64,000 bases of DNA from an uncultured Clostridia bacterium (GCA_947630705.1 CANRIK010000006.1:1-64000), one strand, 5' to 3'; positions 8,389 to 17,396 are shown, counted from the stretch's first letter. The notes: a model not told the origin generated them from the letters alone. Numbers and translations are program-made.

Positions 8389-11300
8389 ATGTATAAAAAG
8401 GTAGACACGTCTTTGAATTTCGTCGAACGCGAAAAGGAGATAATCGAGTTCTGGAAGAAGAACGACGTTTTCGGCGAAAGCATAGTAAAGAACGAGGGCG
8501 GAGAGGAGTTCTCCTTTTACGACGGCCCTCCCACGGCCAACGGCAAGCCGCATATCGGCCATATTCTGACGCGGGTAATGAAGGATTTGATACCCAGATA
8601 CCGCACGATGAAGGGTTACCACGTTCTGCGCAAGGCCGGTTGGGATACCCACGGTCTGCCGGTGGAGCTCGAAGTGGAGAAGTCTTTGGGGCTCGACGGC
8701 AAGCCGCAGATAGAGTCTTACGGCATAGAGCCCTTTATAAAGAGCTGTAAACAGTCGGTGTGGAAGTACAAGGGCGCGTGGGAAGAGATGTCCTCTCGCG
8801 TGGGCTATTGGGCGGATATGGAAAATCCGTACGTCACATACGATGACAATTATATCGAATCGGAGTGGTGGGCGCTCAAAGAAATGCACAAGAAGGGGCT
8901 GCTCTACAAGGGTCACAAAATAGTGCCCTATTGCCCCCGTTGCGGCACCGCGCTCTCCTCGCACGAGGTGGCGCAGGGCTATAAGACGGTAAAGGAGAAT
9001 TCGGCGGTCGTAAAATTCCGCGTAAAGAACGCTCCCGACACCTATATTCTCGCGTGGACGACAACCCCGTGGACGCTCCCTTCCAACGTCGCGCTCTGCA
9101 TGAATCCCGACGAACCCTATGTGGAGATAGCCACGGACGCCGCGCATTACATTCTCGCCGAGGCGCTCGTCGGCAACTTCTTCACGGAGTACGAAGTGGT
9201 GGCAAAAAAGACGGGCAGGGAGTGGGAAGGCCTCGAATACGAACCTCTCTTTAACGAAACCACGACTGAAATCAAGCGTTTGAGCCCGTCAAACGCGCCC
9301 TACAAGGCTCATTATGTCGTCTGCGATTCCTATGTCACGATGGGCGACGGCACGGGCGTAGTGCACATTGCTCCGGCTTTCGGCGAGGACGACTACAAGG
9401 TCGGCAAACGCTACAATCTGCCGGTAGTTCAGCTTGTGAACGAGCGCGGCTGTTTTGACGAGCGCTTTGCCCGTCTCAACGGAGTGTTCGCCAAAAAAGC
9501 CGATAAGACCGTACTCGAAATACTCGAAAAGAGCGGACTTTTGTTCAGAGTTGTGCCCTTCGAGCACGATTATCCCCACTGCTGGCGGTGCGACACGCCG
9601 CTCTTGTACTATGCTAAATCGAGCTGGTTTATAGAGGTTACCAAAGTCAAAGACGAGATTATCGCCGCCAACCGCTCGGTGAATTGGATGCCCGAAAATA
9701 TCAAAGAGGGCAGAATGGGCAACTTCCTCGAAAATCTTATAGATTGGGGACTTTCGCGCGACAGGTATTGGGGCACGCCCCTTCCCGTCTGGATTTGCCC
9801 CGATTGCGGCGAAATCGAGGTAATGGGGTCCAAAAAAGAGCTCAAAGAGAAGTGTAACGTCGCAGGCGATATCGAACTTCACCGTCCCTATCTCGACAAC
9901 CTCACATGCAAGTGCCCCCGTTGCGGCGGCAAAATGAAGAGAACGCCCGAAGTTATCGACTGCTGGTTCGATTCGGGCTCCATGCCCTTTGCGCAGTACC
10001 ATTATCCCTTCGAAAACGAGGATTTATTCAAAGAGACTTTTCCGGCGGACTTCATTTCCGAAGCGGTGGACCAGACCCGCGGTTGGTTCTATACCCTCTT
10101 GGTTATAAACACGATATTGTTCGGTAAAGCTCCCTTTAAAAACTGCATAGTTTTGGGTCACGTGAACGATAAAAACGGCATAAAAATGTCCAAACACAAG
10201 GGCAACGTTGTGGACCCGTGGAGTGTCCTCGATAAGCAGGGCGCGGACGCGGTCAGGTGGTATTTCTACACGGCTTCCGCGCCGTGGCTGCCCTCTCGCT
10301 TCTATGAAGAGGCGGTTTCCGAAGCCCAACGCAAGTACATGGGCACTCTCTGGAACACCTACGCGTTTTTCTGTCTGTACGCCGAAATCGACGGCTACGA
10401 CCCCTCCGCATACAGCCTTGCCGACTGCAAACTTTCGCTGATGGACAGGTGGATACTCTCCAAACTCAACACCCTCATAAAGACGGTGGACAAGGGTCTT
10501 GCGGAGTATGACATAACCGACTCCGCGCGCGCCCTTCAAGACTTTGTGGACGTGCTTTCGAATTGGTACGTCCGCCGCGGCAGAGAACGCTATTGGGGCT
10601 CGGAAATGACTGCCGACAAGGCCGCGGCATACACGACGCTGTACACCGTTTTAACGACCCTCGCGAAGCTCACCGCGCCGTATACGCCCTTTGTAGCCGA
10701 GATGATGTATCTCAATCTCGTGCCTCAATTTTTCAAAACGGAGCCCATATCCGTGCACCTCTGCGACTTCCCCAAGGCGGACGAGAGCATGATAGACTCC
10801 TCTTTGGAGATGGGCATGGACGAAGTGCTCGATATAGTCATTCTCGGCAGAGCCGCCAGAAATTCGGGCAATCTCAAAAACCGCCAGCCCCTCTCGGAGA
10901 TGGTTGTAGTATCCGAAAGAAAGGTAGAGCTCTCCCCCGAGGAGATCGCCGTAGTGCTCGAAGAGCTGAACGTAAAGCAATTCAAGCTCGCCGACGACGC
11001 GGAAAAATATATAACCTATAAATTGAAGCCTCAACTCAAAACGCTCGGCCCCAAGTACGGCAAAAAGCTGGGCGCGATATCGGCGTTCCTCGCCTCGTGC
11101 AATGCGAAGGAAGTGGTGGAGGCCGTTCGCGGCGGAGGCTCTTATGAAATACCCTCCGAGGGCGTCGTGTTGAAGCAAGAGGACTTGCAGATATTCACGG
11201 AGAGCGCAAACGGCTATATAGCCGCGGAGGACAGGGGAATAACCGTAGCGTTAAATTCCGAACTCACCGAGGAGCTGATATCCGAGGGCATAGAGCGCGA

Positions 11301-11526
11301 ACTCGTATCTAAAATTCAGAATATGCGCAAGGAGGCAGGTTTCGAGGTCACCGACAGGATAAATGTCTATTACACGGCGGAGGGAAGGGTTCTTCAAGTG
11401 CTTAAAAAGGGCTCGTTTGCCGCAGATGTGCTTGCCGCTTCGGTGGCGGAGGGCTCCCACGCCGGCTTTACGAAAGAGCAGAACGTAAACGGCGAAAAGG
11501 TGACTTTGACGCTTGTTAAGGTATAA
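8389..11526 (+). CDS. ileS: Isoleucyl-tRNA synthetase
   Basis: 1045-aa class I enzyme that charges tRNA(Ile) with isoleucine and edits valine. The ATG at 8389 has AAAGGAG upstream and follows the T-box terminator. The HIGH motif is in PHIGH (residues ~54-58) and the KMSKS loop is KMSKH near residue 600. The connective-peptide editing domain includes AWTTTPWTLPSNVAL. Cys pairs in CPRCGTALSSHEVAQGY and CPDCG...CPRCG probably bind zinc. The length and the ALSSHEVAQGYK segment suggest the larger eukaryote-like (type 2) IleRS, which is often mupirocin-insensitive; that subtype call is inference. Confidence 0.97.
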   Translation: MYKKVDTSLNFVEREKEIIEFWKKNDVFGESIVKNEGGEEFSFYDGPPTANGKPHIGHILTRVMKDLIPRYRTMKGYHVLRKAGWDTHGLPVELEVEKSLGLDGKPQIESYGIEPFIKSCKQSVWKYKGAWEEMSSRVGYWADMENPYVTYDDNYIESEWWALKEMHKKGLLYKGHKIVPYCPRCGTALSSHEVAQGYKTVKENSAVVKFRVKNAPDTYILAWTTTPWTLPSNVALCMNPDEPYVEIATDAAHYILAEALVGNFFTEYEVVAKKTGREWEGLEYEPLFNETTTEIKRLSPSNAPYKAHYVVCDSYVTMGDGTGVVHIAPAFGEDDYKVGKRYNLPVVQLVNERGCFDERFARLNGVFAKKADKTVLEILEKSGLLFRVVPFEHDYPHCWRCDTPLLYYAKSSWFIEVTKVKDEIIAANRSVNWMPENIKEGRMGNFLENLIDWGLSRDRYWGTPLPVWICPDCGEIEVMGSKKELKEKCNVAGDIELHRPYLDNLTCKCPRCGGKMKRTPEVIDCWFDSGSMPFAQYHYPFENEDLFKETFPADFISEAVDQTRGWFYTLLVINTILFGKAPFKNCIVLGHVNDKNGIKMSKHKGNVVDPWSVLDKQGADAVRWYFYTASAPWLPSRFYEEAVSEAQRKYMGTLWNTYAFFCLYAEIDGYDPSAYSLADCKLSLMDRWILSKLNTLIKTVDKGLAEYDITDSARALQDFVDVLSNWYVRRGRERYWGSEMTADKAAAYTTLYTVLTTLAKLTAPYTPFVAEMMYLNLVPQFFKTEPISVHLCDFPKADESMIDSSLEMGMDEVLDIVILGRAARNSGNLKNRQPLSEMVVVSERKVELSPEEIAVVLEELNVKQFKLADDAEKYITYKLKPQLKTLGPKYGKKLGAISAFLASCNAKEVVEAVRGGGSYEIPSEGVVLKQEDLQIFTESANGYIAAEDRGITVALNSELTEELISEGIERELVSKIQNMRKEAGFEVTDRINVYYTAEGRVLQVLKKGSFAADVLAASVAEGSHAGFTKEQNVNGEKVTLTLVKV

Positions 11527-11571
11527 CTGCCGCGAAGCGAAATTCCCAAACTTAAAATATCCCGATAAAAC

Positions 11572-11604
11572 GAGCGGCGAGCCCTTCAAAATGGCTCGCC
11601 GCTC
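11572..11604. terminator. Terminator between convergent ileS and the LRR gene
   Basis: Perfect 12-bp stem GAGCGGCGAGCC / GGCTCGCCGCTC. T-rich sequence follows on the plus side (GTTTATTTTTT) and a shorter T-rich stretch on the minus side, so it may serve both genes. Confidence 0.75.
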
Positions 11605-11637
11605 TCTGTACGTTTATTTTTTATTAAACTTTCCTAT

Positions 11638-14241
11638 TCACGCCTCGCGTTTCCAATAATAAATTTTATAAGTCGATTTTAAATAAGTTGCGTTTTCAGT
11701 AGGAGTGTCTACCGTTATGCTTTGCGCATCAGACATATCACTGTTCATGGCAACTTTCCAGCCAACAGTATTCTCAAAAGTTACGCTTGTAAGGCTCGTG
11801 CAACCATTGAACGCATAACTACCGATAGAGGTAACGCTGTTGGGTATAGTTATGCTTACAAGGCTTGTGCAATAATTGAACGCACTATTTGCAATTCCCT
11901 TTGTGTCCGACCTTAAATTTACGGAAATTACATAATTACAATCTATAACCCATTTGTCAACATAATGTACGCCGTCTTGATTTTGTATCAATTTTGTGCA
12001 ACCATAGAACGCTTTCCCACCAATATAAGTCACACTGTCGGGTATGGTTATGCTTTCAAGGCTTGTACAGCCGTAGAACGCTTCCCCACCAATAGAAGTT
12101 ACGCTGTTGGGTATGGTTATATTTGTAAGGCTTGTGCAAACATAGAACGCACCCATACCAATAGAAGTCACACTGTCGGGTATGGTTATGCTTTCAAGGC
12201 TTGTACAGCCGTAGAACGCTTCCCAATCAATAGAAGTCACACTGTCGGGTATGGTTATGCTTTTAAGGCTTGTACAATTATAGAACGCCTTGTCGCCGAT
12301 AGTTTCAAGTTTGGAATTATTTCCGAAATTTACGCTTGCAAGGCCTTTACAACCATTGAACGCTTCCTTACCAATAGAAGTCACACTGTCGGGTATGGTT
12401 ATGCTTTTAAGGCTTGTACAATCATTGAACGCACCCTCGCCGATAGAAGTAACACTGTCTGGGATAGTAATTCTTTCAAGATCTGAGTAATTATCAAATG
12501 CTTTCTCACCTATTGCCTTTACTTCAATAGGAAGGTCAACATTTTTAAGACCTGATATACCACGATAATTTGAATACCAAACTCCGTTGGCATTTATTTC
12601 ACCTATTTTAACAAAATTAAATGTTGCCTTACAGGTATTATTAAATTTATCCTTCCAACTTATAGTGCTGCCTTCGATTTTTGAAGATTCGATTGTAAGA
12701 TAGGCTCTGCAAAATGTTTCGTTCGTATAATATGCACTGTAATAGAGTGAACCATCATAATTTATTGGCTTTTTTTCTTCTTGTCCACCGGTGAAGTCTG
12801 AATAATACATTACCTCGTCCAAAGACAGTTCAACTCTCTCAACCTCTTTTGCGGCCGTAGCGTTGTTATCGCTATCGCAACGGTCTTTTTCAAAATATAC
12901 GCTTGAAACTACATAATCGTTTTGTTCGTTTTTCTCGAATTCGACCTCTATATAATCGTATGTAACTGTATTTAGCTGTTCTTTGAGTTTTTCTTCTTCG
13001 TTGGCGAGCTGTAAAAGTCTGCTTTCATCGCCGTTTGCAAATGCATTTTCCTGCTCTGTGTTATTTTTTTCTATTTTATCGAGGATAGAGGAATATTCGC
13101 CGCTGTAATATTGCCACTTTGCGTCATCTTTCGAAGTTTCGTTCGGGTCGCCCAAAATTTCAGTAACCTGTTTCTGCGTATATCCGAGTTGTATATTTCC
13201 TACCACCCAAAGGCGAAACTTATTTGTAAAAATCGGGACGAGAACGCTTATCAGAATTATAGCAACCAACAAAATTGGCGTAACAGTCAAAATAACCGCT
13301 TTATGCATATCAAACCAGATTATTGCTTCGGGCGTGGACTTTTCTATTGCCTTGTCATAGTTGCGCTTTTCGTGTTTATAGACGATTACGGCTTTTATAT
13401 TTTTTCCATCGACGGGAGCGACAGGCTCGGAATGAGTGGCATAGAATTGCTCTTTACGCAATCTTTCGGATTCGAAATATTGCTCTTTTTTCCGTTCTTC
13501 CGCCTCTTTCAGTTCGGGGGATTGTTTTGCAAGCAAATATCTTGCTACAATCGAGCCTGCCGAAGCGGCGGCAAAAATAATCGAAAATACAATTAGAAGT
13601 ATGGGACACGCGCCCGAAGCCAGAATGCCCATGCCTTCGTCGGCGGAAGAGATTATACATATAATTGCAATTCCGATAATAAATATTAGTAGATAAAATA
13701 TATAGGAAATATATTCGAAGAGCGTAGGCAAATACATGCGGAATTTGCCTATTTTTATTTCCCTGTATTTCAAGTCGGACTTAAACTGAATTACCGCGCT
13801 GACGCATGCATAAACAACGCAGACTGACGCAAATATAATCAAAGCAAGCATAGAGCCTTCGATTTCGGGCACTTCGCTTAACAGTCCTGTGTACATTCCA
13901 TATACATTGCCCAGATTTTGGTTCGGGAGCCCCATACCCAGAATTATTTCGGCAACGGGAGCCGAGTAAAAGACAAATAGCAGTACGGAAAAGAGCGCAA
14001 ACGCAACAAACGGTACAAACTTTAAAATCGAGTATACTTTTTGCTTGACATTGATTTGTGAGTTATTGCTGTCTTTTTCCGGCTGTTCAAAAAAGGCATA
14101 GCCGCATTCGGTGCAAAACCGCGCCGAGCCGGAGTTTTTTGCTCCGCACTTCGGACATGTTCTTTCTTCTTCCCATTTTTCTCCGCAATTCGGGCAGAAC
14201 TTGCCGTCAAATTCCGTTCCGCACTTTGGACACTTGTTCAT
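11638..14241 (-). CDS. Zinc-ribbon, membrane-anchored BspA-like leucine-rich-repeat protein
   Basis: 867-aa protein; the ATG at 14241 has GGAGG 7 bp upstream, so the ORF start at 14304 is rejected. Two zinc ribbons come first (CPKCG...CPNCG, residues 4-19; CPKCG...CTECG, ~29-46), then four membrane segments (~68-270), a fifth near residue 330, a short region resembling the BamE/SmpA fold (QLGYTQKQVTEILGDPNE), and finally about ten BspA-type repeats of the ITIPDSVTSIGxxAFxxCTSL kind. The zinc ribbons face the cytoplasm; the repeats should be outside. No LPxTG or other wall anchor. Function unknown; LRR_5 proteins often bind proteins at the surface. Its mRNA leader is unusual. Confidence 0.85.
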   Translation of the reverse strand: MNKCPKCGTEFDGKFCPNCGEKWEEERTCPKCGAKNSGSARFCTECGYAFFEQPEKDSNNSQINVKQKVYSILKFVPFVAFALFSVLLFVFYSAPVAEIILGMGLPNQNLGNVYGMYTGLLSEVPEIEGSMLALIIFASVCVVYACVSAVIQFKSDLKYREIKIGKFRMYLPTLFEYISYIFYLLIFIIGIAIICIISSADEGMGILASGACPILLIVFSIIFAAASAGSIVARYLLAKQSPELKEAEERKKEQYFESERLRKEQFYATHSEPVAPVDGKNIKAVIVYKHEKRNYDKAIEKSTPEAIIWFDMHKAVILTVTPILLVAIILISVLVPIFTNKFRLWVVGNIQLGYTQKQVTEILGDPNETSKDDAKWQYYSGEYSSILDKIEKNNTEQENAFANGDESRLLQLANEEEKLKEQLNTVTYDYIEVEFEKNEQNDYVVSSVYFEKDRCDSDNNATAAKEVERVELSLDEVMYYSDFTGGQEEKKPINYDGSLYYSAYYTNETFCRAYLTIESSKIEGSTISWKDKFNNTCKATFNFVKIGEINANGVWYSNYRGISGLKNVDLPIEVKAIGEKAFDNYSDLERITIPDSVTSIGEGAFNDCTSLKSITIPDSVTSIGKEAFNGCKGLASVNFGNNSKLETIGDKAFYNCTSLKSITIPDSVTSIDWEAFYGCTSLESITIPDSVTSIGMGAFYVCTSLTNITIPNSVTSIGGEAFYGCTSLESITIPDSVTYIGGKAFYGCTKLIQNQDGVHYVDKWVIDCNYVISVNLRSDTKGIANSAFNYCTSLVSITIPNSVTSIGSYAFNGCTSLTSVTFENTVGWKVAMNSDMSDAQSITVDTPTENATYLKSTYKIYYWKREA
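11780..12490 (-). repeat. Tandem 69-bp coding repeats of the LRR domain
   Basis: The 23-residue unit is repeated with near-identical DNA in several copies, for example the recurring GTCACACTGTCGGGTATGG on the plus strand. Such identity suggests recent duplication or gene conversion and makes copy number likely to vary between strains and to be misassembled. Confidence 0.8.
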
Positions 14242-14273
14242 AAAAATTCCTCCGTAAGATCCTTTTGTGCGGT

Positions 14274-14463
14274 AAAAAAATAAGGTGTGCTCCCGAAAGA
14301 GCACACCGCACGGTATCTCTTACGGTCACCACACCAATTGCAACTTATAAGCACGTAAAAACGCTGTTAATAAAGTCACGCAGAGATACACACTGCCGTG
14401 TTCATCGTGACAATTATTAACATAATTAAAAAAGCTATACTCTGAAAAGAGCATAAAAATAGC
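14274..14463 (-). promoter_or_regulatory. Candidate attenuator/riboswitch leader of the LRR gene
   Basis: Reading on the minus strand, the transcript first meets a terminator-like hairpin (14434-14463, AUGCUC/GAGUAU core, then T6). Next is a domain closed by CACGG/CCGTG and GTATCTCT/AGAGATAC (14309-14320 with 14382-14400). Directly after comes a perfect 9-bp stem GGTGTGCTC/GAGCACACC (14284-14307) followed by TTATTTTTTT, about 30 nt before the Shine-Dalgarno. The sequence GGTGTGG upstream of the terminator could compete for its CACACC half, giving an antiterminator. No known riboswitch class was recognised. Confidence 0.55.
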
Positions 14464-14499
14464 GTGCCTTTTATTCAGTTGCAATTATGTGGTAACTAA

Positions 14500-14528
14500 A
14501 ATATAGCACTATAATATTAAAAAGTCAA
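14500..14528 (-). promoter_or_regulatory. SigA-type promoter of the LRR gene
   Basis: On the minus strand TTGACT, 17-bp spacer, TATATT. The start site near 14493 gives a leader of about 250 nt. Confidence 0.7.
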
Positions 14529-14609
14529 GGGATTTGATGGAAGCTCCGCCGCAGACGGAATAGAAAGGGAGCGTGCGCGGCGTTTGTCTATCATAACCTG
14601 ATTTTTTCG

Positions 14610-14629
14610 GTCATAGTTTAAACTATGAC
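14610..14629. promoter_or_regulatory. Perfect 20-bp palindrome over the feoA start codon
   Basis: GTCATAGTTTAAACTATGAC is its own reverse complement and includes the ATG of feoA. A metal-dependent repressor of the Fur or DtxR/MntR type is a natural candidate, but the sequence does not match a consensus I know. As RNA it could also hide the start codon in a hairpin. Confidence 0.55.
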
Positions 14630-14846
14630 TGTTTTTGATTTAAAGAAAGGGGACGCGGCGAGGATAACGTCGGTAAACGCCGTGGGGTCGGAGGGCGCCC
14701 GACTCGCCGCGCTGGGCTTGATAGAGGGAGCCGTCATTCGCGTTATAGCCTTTTCGCTCTTCAAGAGCGCGCAGTTGGTGGCTCTCGGCCCCGTGCGGCT
14801 CTCCATGCGCGCAACGCTTGCAAAGCGGATAGAGGTAAAATTATGA
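14625..14846 (+). CDS. feoA: Ferrous iron transport protein A
   Basis: 73-aa SH3-like cytoplasmic protein that works with FeoB in Fe2+ uptake. The start MTVFDLKKGDAARIT and the segment LAALGLIEGAVIRV match the family, and the size is normal. No Shine-Dalgarno sequence precedes the ATG, which lies inside a perfect palindrome. The gene overlaps feoB by the sequence ATGA, so the two should be translationally coupled. Confidence 0.9.
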   Translation: MTVFDLKKGDAARITSVNAVGSEGARLAALGLIEGAVIRVIAFSLFKSAQLVALGPVRLSMRATLAKRIEVKL

Positions 14847-16483
14847 AAGTAGTGCTTGCCGGAACTCCCAACGCCGGGAAAACCACCCTTTTCAACGCGC
14901 TCACTCACAGCAGTCTGCGGACAGGCAACTTTCACGGCGTAACCACTTCGCCGGCGAGCAAGACGGTGAAGGGAATAACTTATGTGGACGTGCCGGGCGC
15001 ATACAATTTCGCCCCTTATTCCATGGAAGAAAAGAGCGCCGTGGACGAAATCAAATCCGCCGACATAATAGTCAACGTCGTGGACAGCCTTACCCTTTCG
15101 GGGAGCGTGAATTTCACAAAAAATCTAATTCTTTTAAATAAGCGCACGGCGGTGTATCTCACAAAGACCTCTCAACTTAAAAAGCGGAAGGGCAGAGTGG
15201 ACATAGATAGACTTTCCGCCTATTTGGGCGCGCCCGTATACGACTGTTCCCCCAAAAGGCTTAAAAGAGCCATTTCGGAGGGGATAAATTTCAACGTCGC
15301 AAAGGACAGCTCCGTCTCTTTTTCGGATACATACGACGGCGGAAACTCCAACCCGACCAAAGCCGATAGGCTCTTTTGCAACAATCTCTTTTCAATATTG
15401 TTTTTTGTCCTTTCGATAACGGCAATGTTCTTTCTGGCATTTCATCCGTCCATGCCGGGCGCCGTGTTGAAAGATTTGACGGAGGAACTCATCTGCGAAA
15501 AGCTGTGTAACGCCGTCACTGCCGGCATGCGGCACGCGCCTACCATATGTTTTTTGAAGGAGGCTGTTTTCGGAGGCATAGGCGGAGTGCTTTCCTTTAT
15601 ACCGCAATTAACAATATTATATCTCGTATTGACTTTACTCGACGAGAGCGGAGTAATGTCGGCTCTCTCGTTCACCACCGACGGCTTGTTTGAAAAAGTG
15701 CGGCTCTCCGGCAGAGCGGCGTTTTCGCTCGTCTCCGGCTTCGGCTGTACCGCGGCGGCTATTCTCACCACTCGCGGCTATTCTTCGCCCGACGCGCAAA
15801 AGAGAACGGTGGCCGTACTGCCGTTTATACCTTGCGGCGCGAAGATGCCGGTGTTTCTGACCTTTCTTTCGCCGCTCTTCGAAAATCCTTTCCCCGTTAT
15901 TACCTGCTTCTATTTCGGCGGAATAGTAGTCGCTCTTGCGGCTTCGGCGATAATAAGGGGCGGAGGAGAGAGTCTGCTGTCGGAAGTCGCGCCGATTGGG
16001 ATTCCTTCGCTCAAAACGGTCGCAATTAAGTTGTATTTTTATCTGAAAGGGTTTATAATCAAAGTGACGGGCACGGTCGCGCTCTTTTGCGTGATTTCGT
16101 GGTTCCTTTCGCATTTTTCGTTCGGATTTCAATATTCTGCGCCCGAAGCCAGCATGCTTGCCTCGATTTCGAGGGCGATTTTGCCGCTGTTTGTCCCCAT
16201 GGGCGTGACCGATTGGAGAATAGCATACGCGGCAATCTGCGGTTTTATCGCCAAGGAGAACATAGCCGCAACCGTGGCATTGCTGTGTCCGACGGGCACG
16301 GGATTGACGCTGTCGGCAAGTTTGGGAGTCTGTACGTTCGTGCTCCTTTGTCCGGCGTGCGTGTCGGCGTTTTCGGCCTCCGTAAAGGAAGTGGGTATGA
16401 AATTCACCTTGAAATGCTTTGTATGCCAGCTTGCGCTCGCGTTTGCCGGCGGATATCTTGTAAATTTTATCTTTTTGCTATGA
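14843..16483 (+). CDS. feoB: Ferrous iron transporter B, compact form with altered G4 motif
   Basis: 546-aa membrane GTPase that imports Fe2+; many relatives have 600-770 residues. The G domain shows G1 (GTPNAGKTT, residues ~7-15), G3 (DVPGAYNF) and a switch region, but the G4 position usually reading NxxD is LTKTSQ, so normal guanine recognition seems lost. The Gate-like segments GFGCTAAAILTTR and LPFIPCGAKMPVF are recognisable, with the usual CNVPA changed to CTAAA. The late GFIAKENI motif is kept. About eight membrane helices follow residue 190. Overlaps feoA and the next gene by ATGA. Iron transport is likely; strict GTP dependence is less sure. Confidence 0.88.
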   Translation: MKVVLAGTPNAGKTTLFNALTHSSLRTGNFHGVTTSPASKTVKGITYVDVPGAYNFAPYSMEEKSAVDEIKSADIIVNVVDSLTLSGSVNFTKNLILLNKRTAVYLTKTSQLKKRKGRVDIDRLSAYLGAPVYDCSPKRLKRAISEGINFNVAKDSSVSFSDTYDGGNSNPTKADRLFCNNLFSILFFVLSITAMFFLAFHPSMPGAVLKDLTEELICEKLCNAVTAGMRHAPTICFLKEAVFGGIGGVLSFIPQLTILYLVLTLLDESGVMSALSFTTDGLFEKVRLSGRAAFSLVSGFGCTAAAILTTRGYSSPDAQKRTVAVLPFIPCGAKMPVFLTFLSPLFENPFPVITCFYFGGIVVALAASAIIRGGGESLLSEVAPIGIPSLKTVAIKLYFYLKGFIIKVTGTVALFCVISWFLSHFSFGFQYSAPEASMLASISRAILPLFVPMGVTDWRIAYAAICGFIAKENIAATVALLCPTGTGLTLSASLGVCTFVLLCPACVSAFSASVKEVGMKFTLKCFVCQLALAFAGGYLVNFIFLL

Positions 16484-17322
16484 AAAAATTCGTGTGCACA
16501 CAACCTTATACTCTTCGCGATTTTACCGACGCCGTATATCCGCAGGGCAGTTTCTGTCTTGCTTCGCTTCTGCGCGGAAAAGATATCAAAGTCAACGGCG
16601 TGCGCGTGAATAAAAACGTTGAATTGAAAGAGGGAGACGAGGTAGTGTATTACACCACTCCGGCGCAGGAGAGCGCGCGGACGCACGAAGTCGTCTACGT
16701 TGACGAAAACGTGCTCATAGCCGATAAATTTTCCGGAGTCTCCTCCGAGGGGCTGTGCTCCGAATTGAATATGTCGGGTAAGTTTTTTGCCGTTCACCGC
16801 CTCGACAGGAATACCGAAGGGCTCATAGTCTATGCCGTAAACGAGGAGGCCTCCGAGCGGCTGAAAGAGGCGTTTAAGGCACACGTGGTTCAAAAAACAT
16901 ATATAGCGGTATGCAAAAATGCCTTTAAGACAGATAAAAAAACGCTCACGGGATACATAAAAAAGGACGCTTCGGCGGCGAAAGTGAGAGTGTATGACTC
17001 TCCGTCGTCGGGACTTTTGAAAATCGTAACCGAATATGCCGTAAAAGAGGATTGGGGGGAGCTTGCCCTTGTCGATATAGTTCTGCATACGGGCAGGACG
17101 CACCAGATTCGCGCTCACATGGCACATATAGGCTGTCCCGTCCTCGGCGACAACAAGTACGGTGACGAGGCGTTGAACGGGAAGTACTCTCTTTCTCGGC
17201 AGTGTCTTGTCGCAAAGCGTTTGAAATTTCTTTCTCTCGACGGCGAGCTCAAATATCTCAACGGAAAGACGTTTGAAAGCCGCTTTTCTTTCAAGCGCGA
17301 AAATTTCGTTAAAAGCGATTAG
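16480..17322 (+). CDS. RluA-family pseudouridine synthase
   Basis: 280-aa enzyme expected to isomerise uridine to pseudouridine in rRNA or tRNA. The start at 16480 overlaps the feoB stop (ATGA); the track's longer ORF runs antiparallel logic through feoB and is rejected. An S4-like N-terminus (SLLRGKDIKVNGVRVNKNVELKEGDEVVYY) precedes the catalytic domain, whose motif HRLDRNTEGLIVYA carries the catalytic Asp. The LHTGRTHQIRAHMAHIGCPVLGDNKYG block is typical of RluA. The exact target (RluC/RluD-like) cannot be told. Its coupling to feoAB is probably only positional. Confidence 0.92.
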   Translation: MKKFVCTQPYTLRDFTDAVYPQGSFCLASLLRGKDIKVNGVRVNKNVELKEGDEVVYYTTPAQESARTHEVVYVDENVLIADKFSGVSSEGLCSELNMSGKFFAVHRLDRNTEGLIVYAVNEEASERLKEAFKAHVVQKTYIAVCKNAFKTDKKTLTGYIKKDASAAKVRVYDSPSSGLLKIVTEYAVKEDWGELALVDIVLHTGRTHQIRAHMAHIGCPVLGDNKYGDEALNGKYSLSRQCLVAKRLKFLSLDGELKYLNGKTFESRFSFKRENFVKSD

Positions 17323-17352
17323 AAAGCAGTAAAAGCTATTGAAATGCGATAC

Positions 17353-17396
17353 GGGGTTCGGTTTTTTGCAAAAAACCGAACCCCGAAGCAATATTT
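17353..17396 (+). terminator. Terminator of the feoAB operon
   Basis: A 32-nt perfect palindrome at 17353-17384 (arms GGGGTTCGGTTTTTTG / CAAAAAACCGAACCCC) followed by AATATTTTT. Confidence 0.75.

Noticed and set aside
16129-17391. 420-aa minus-strand ORF opposite the pseudouridine synthase
   Set aside because: Antisense shadow; the plus-strand frame has clear RluA motifs and ATGA coupling.
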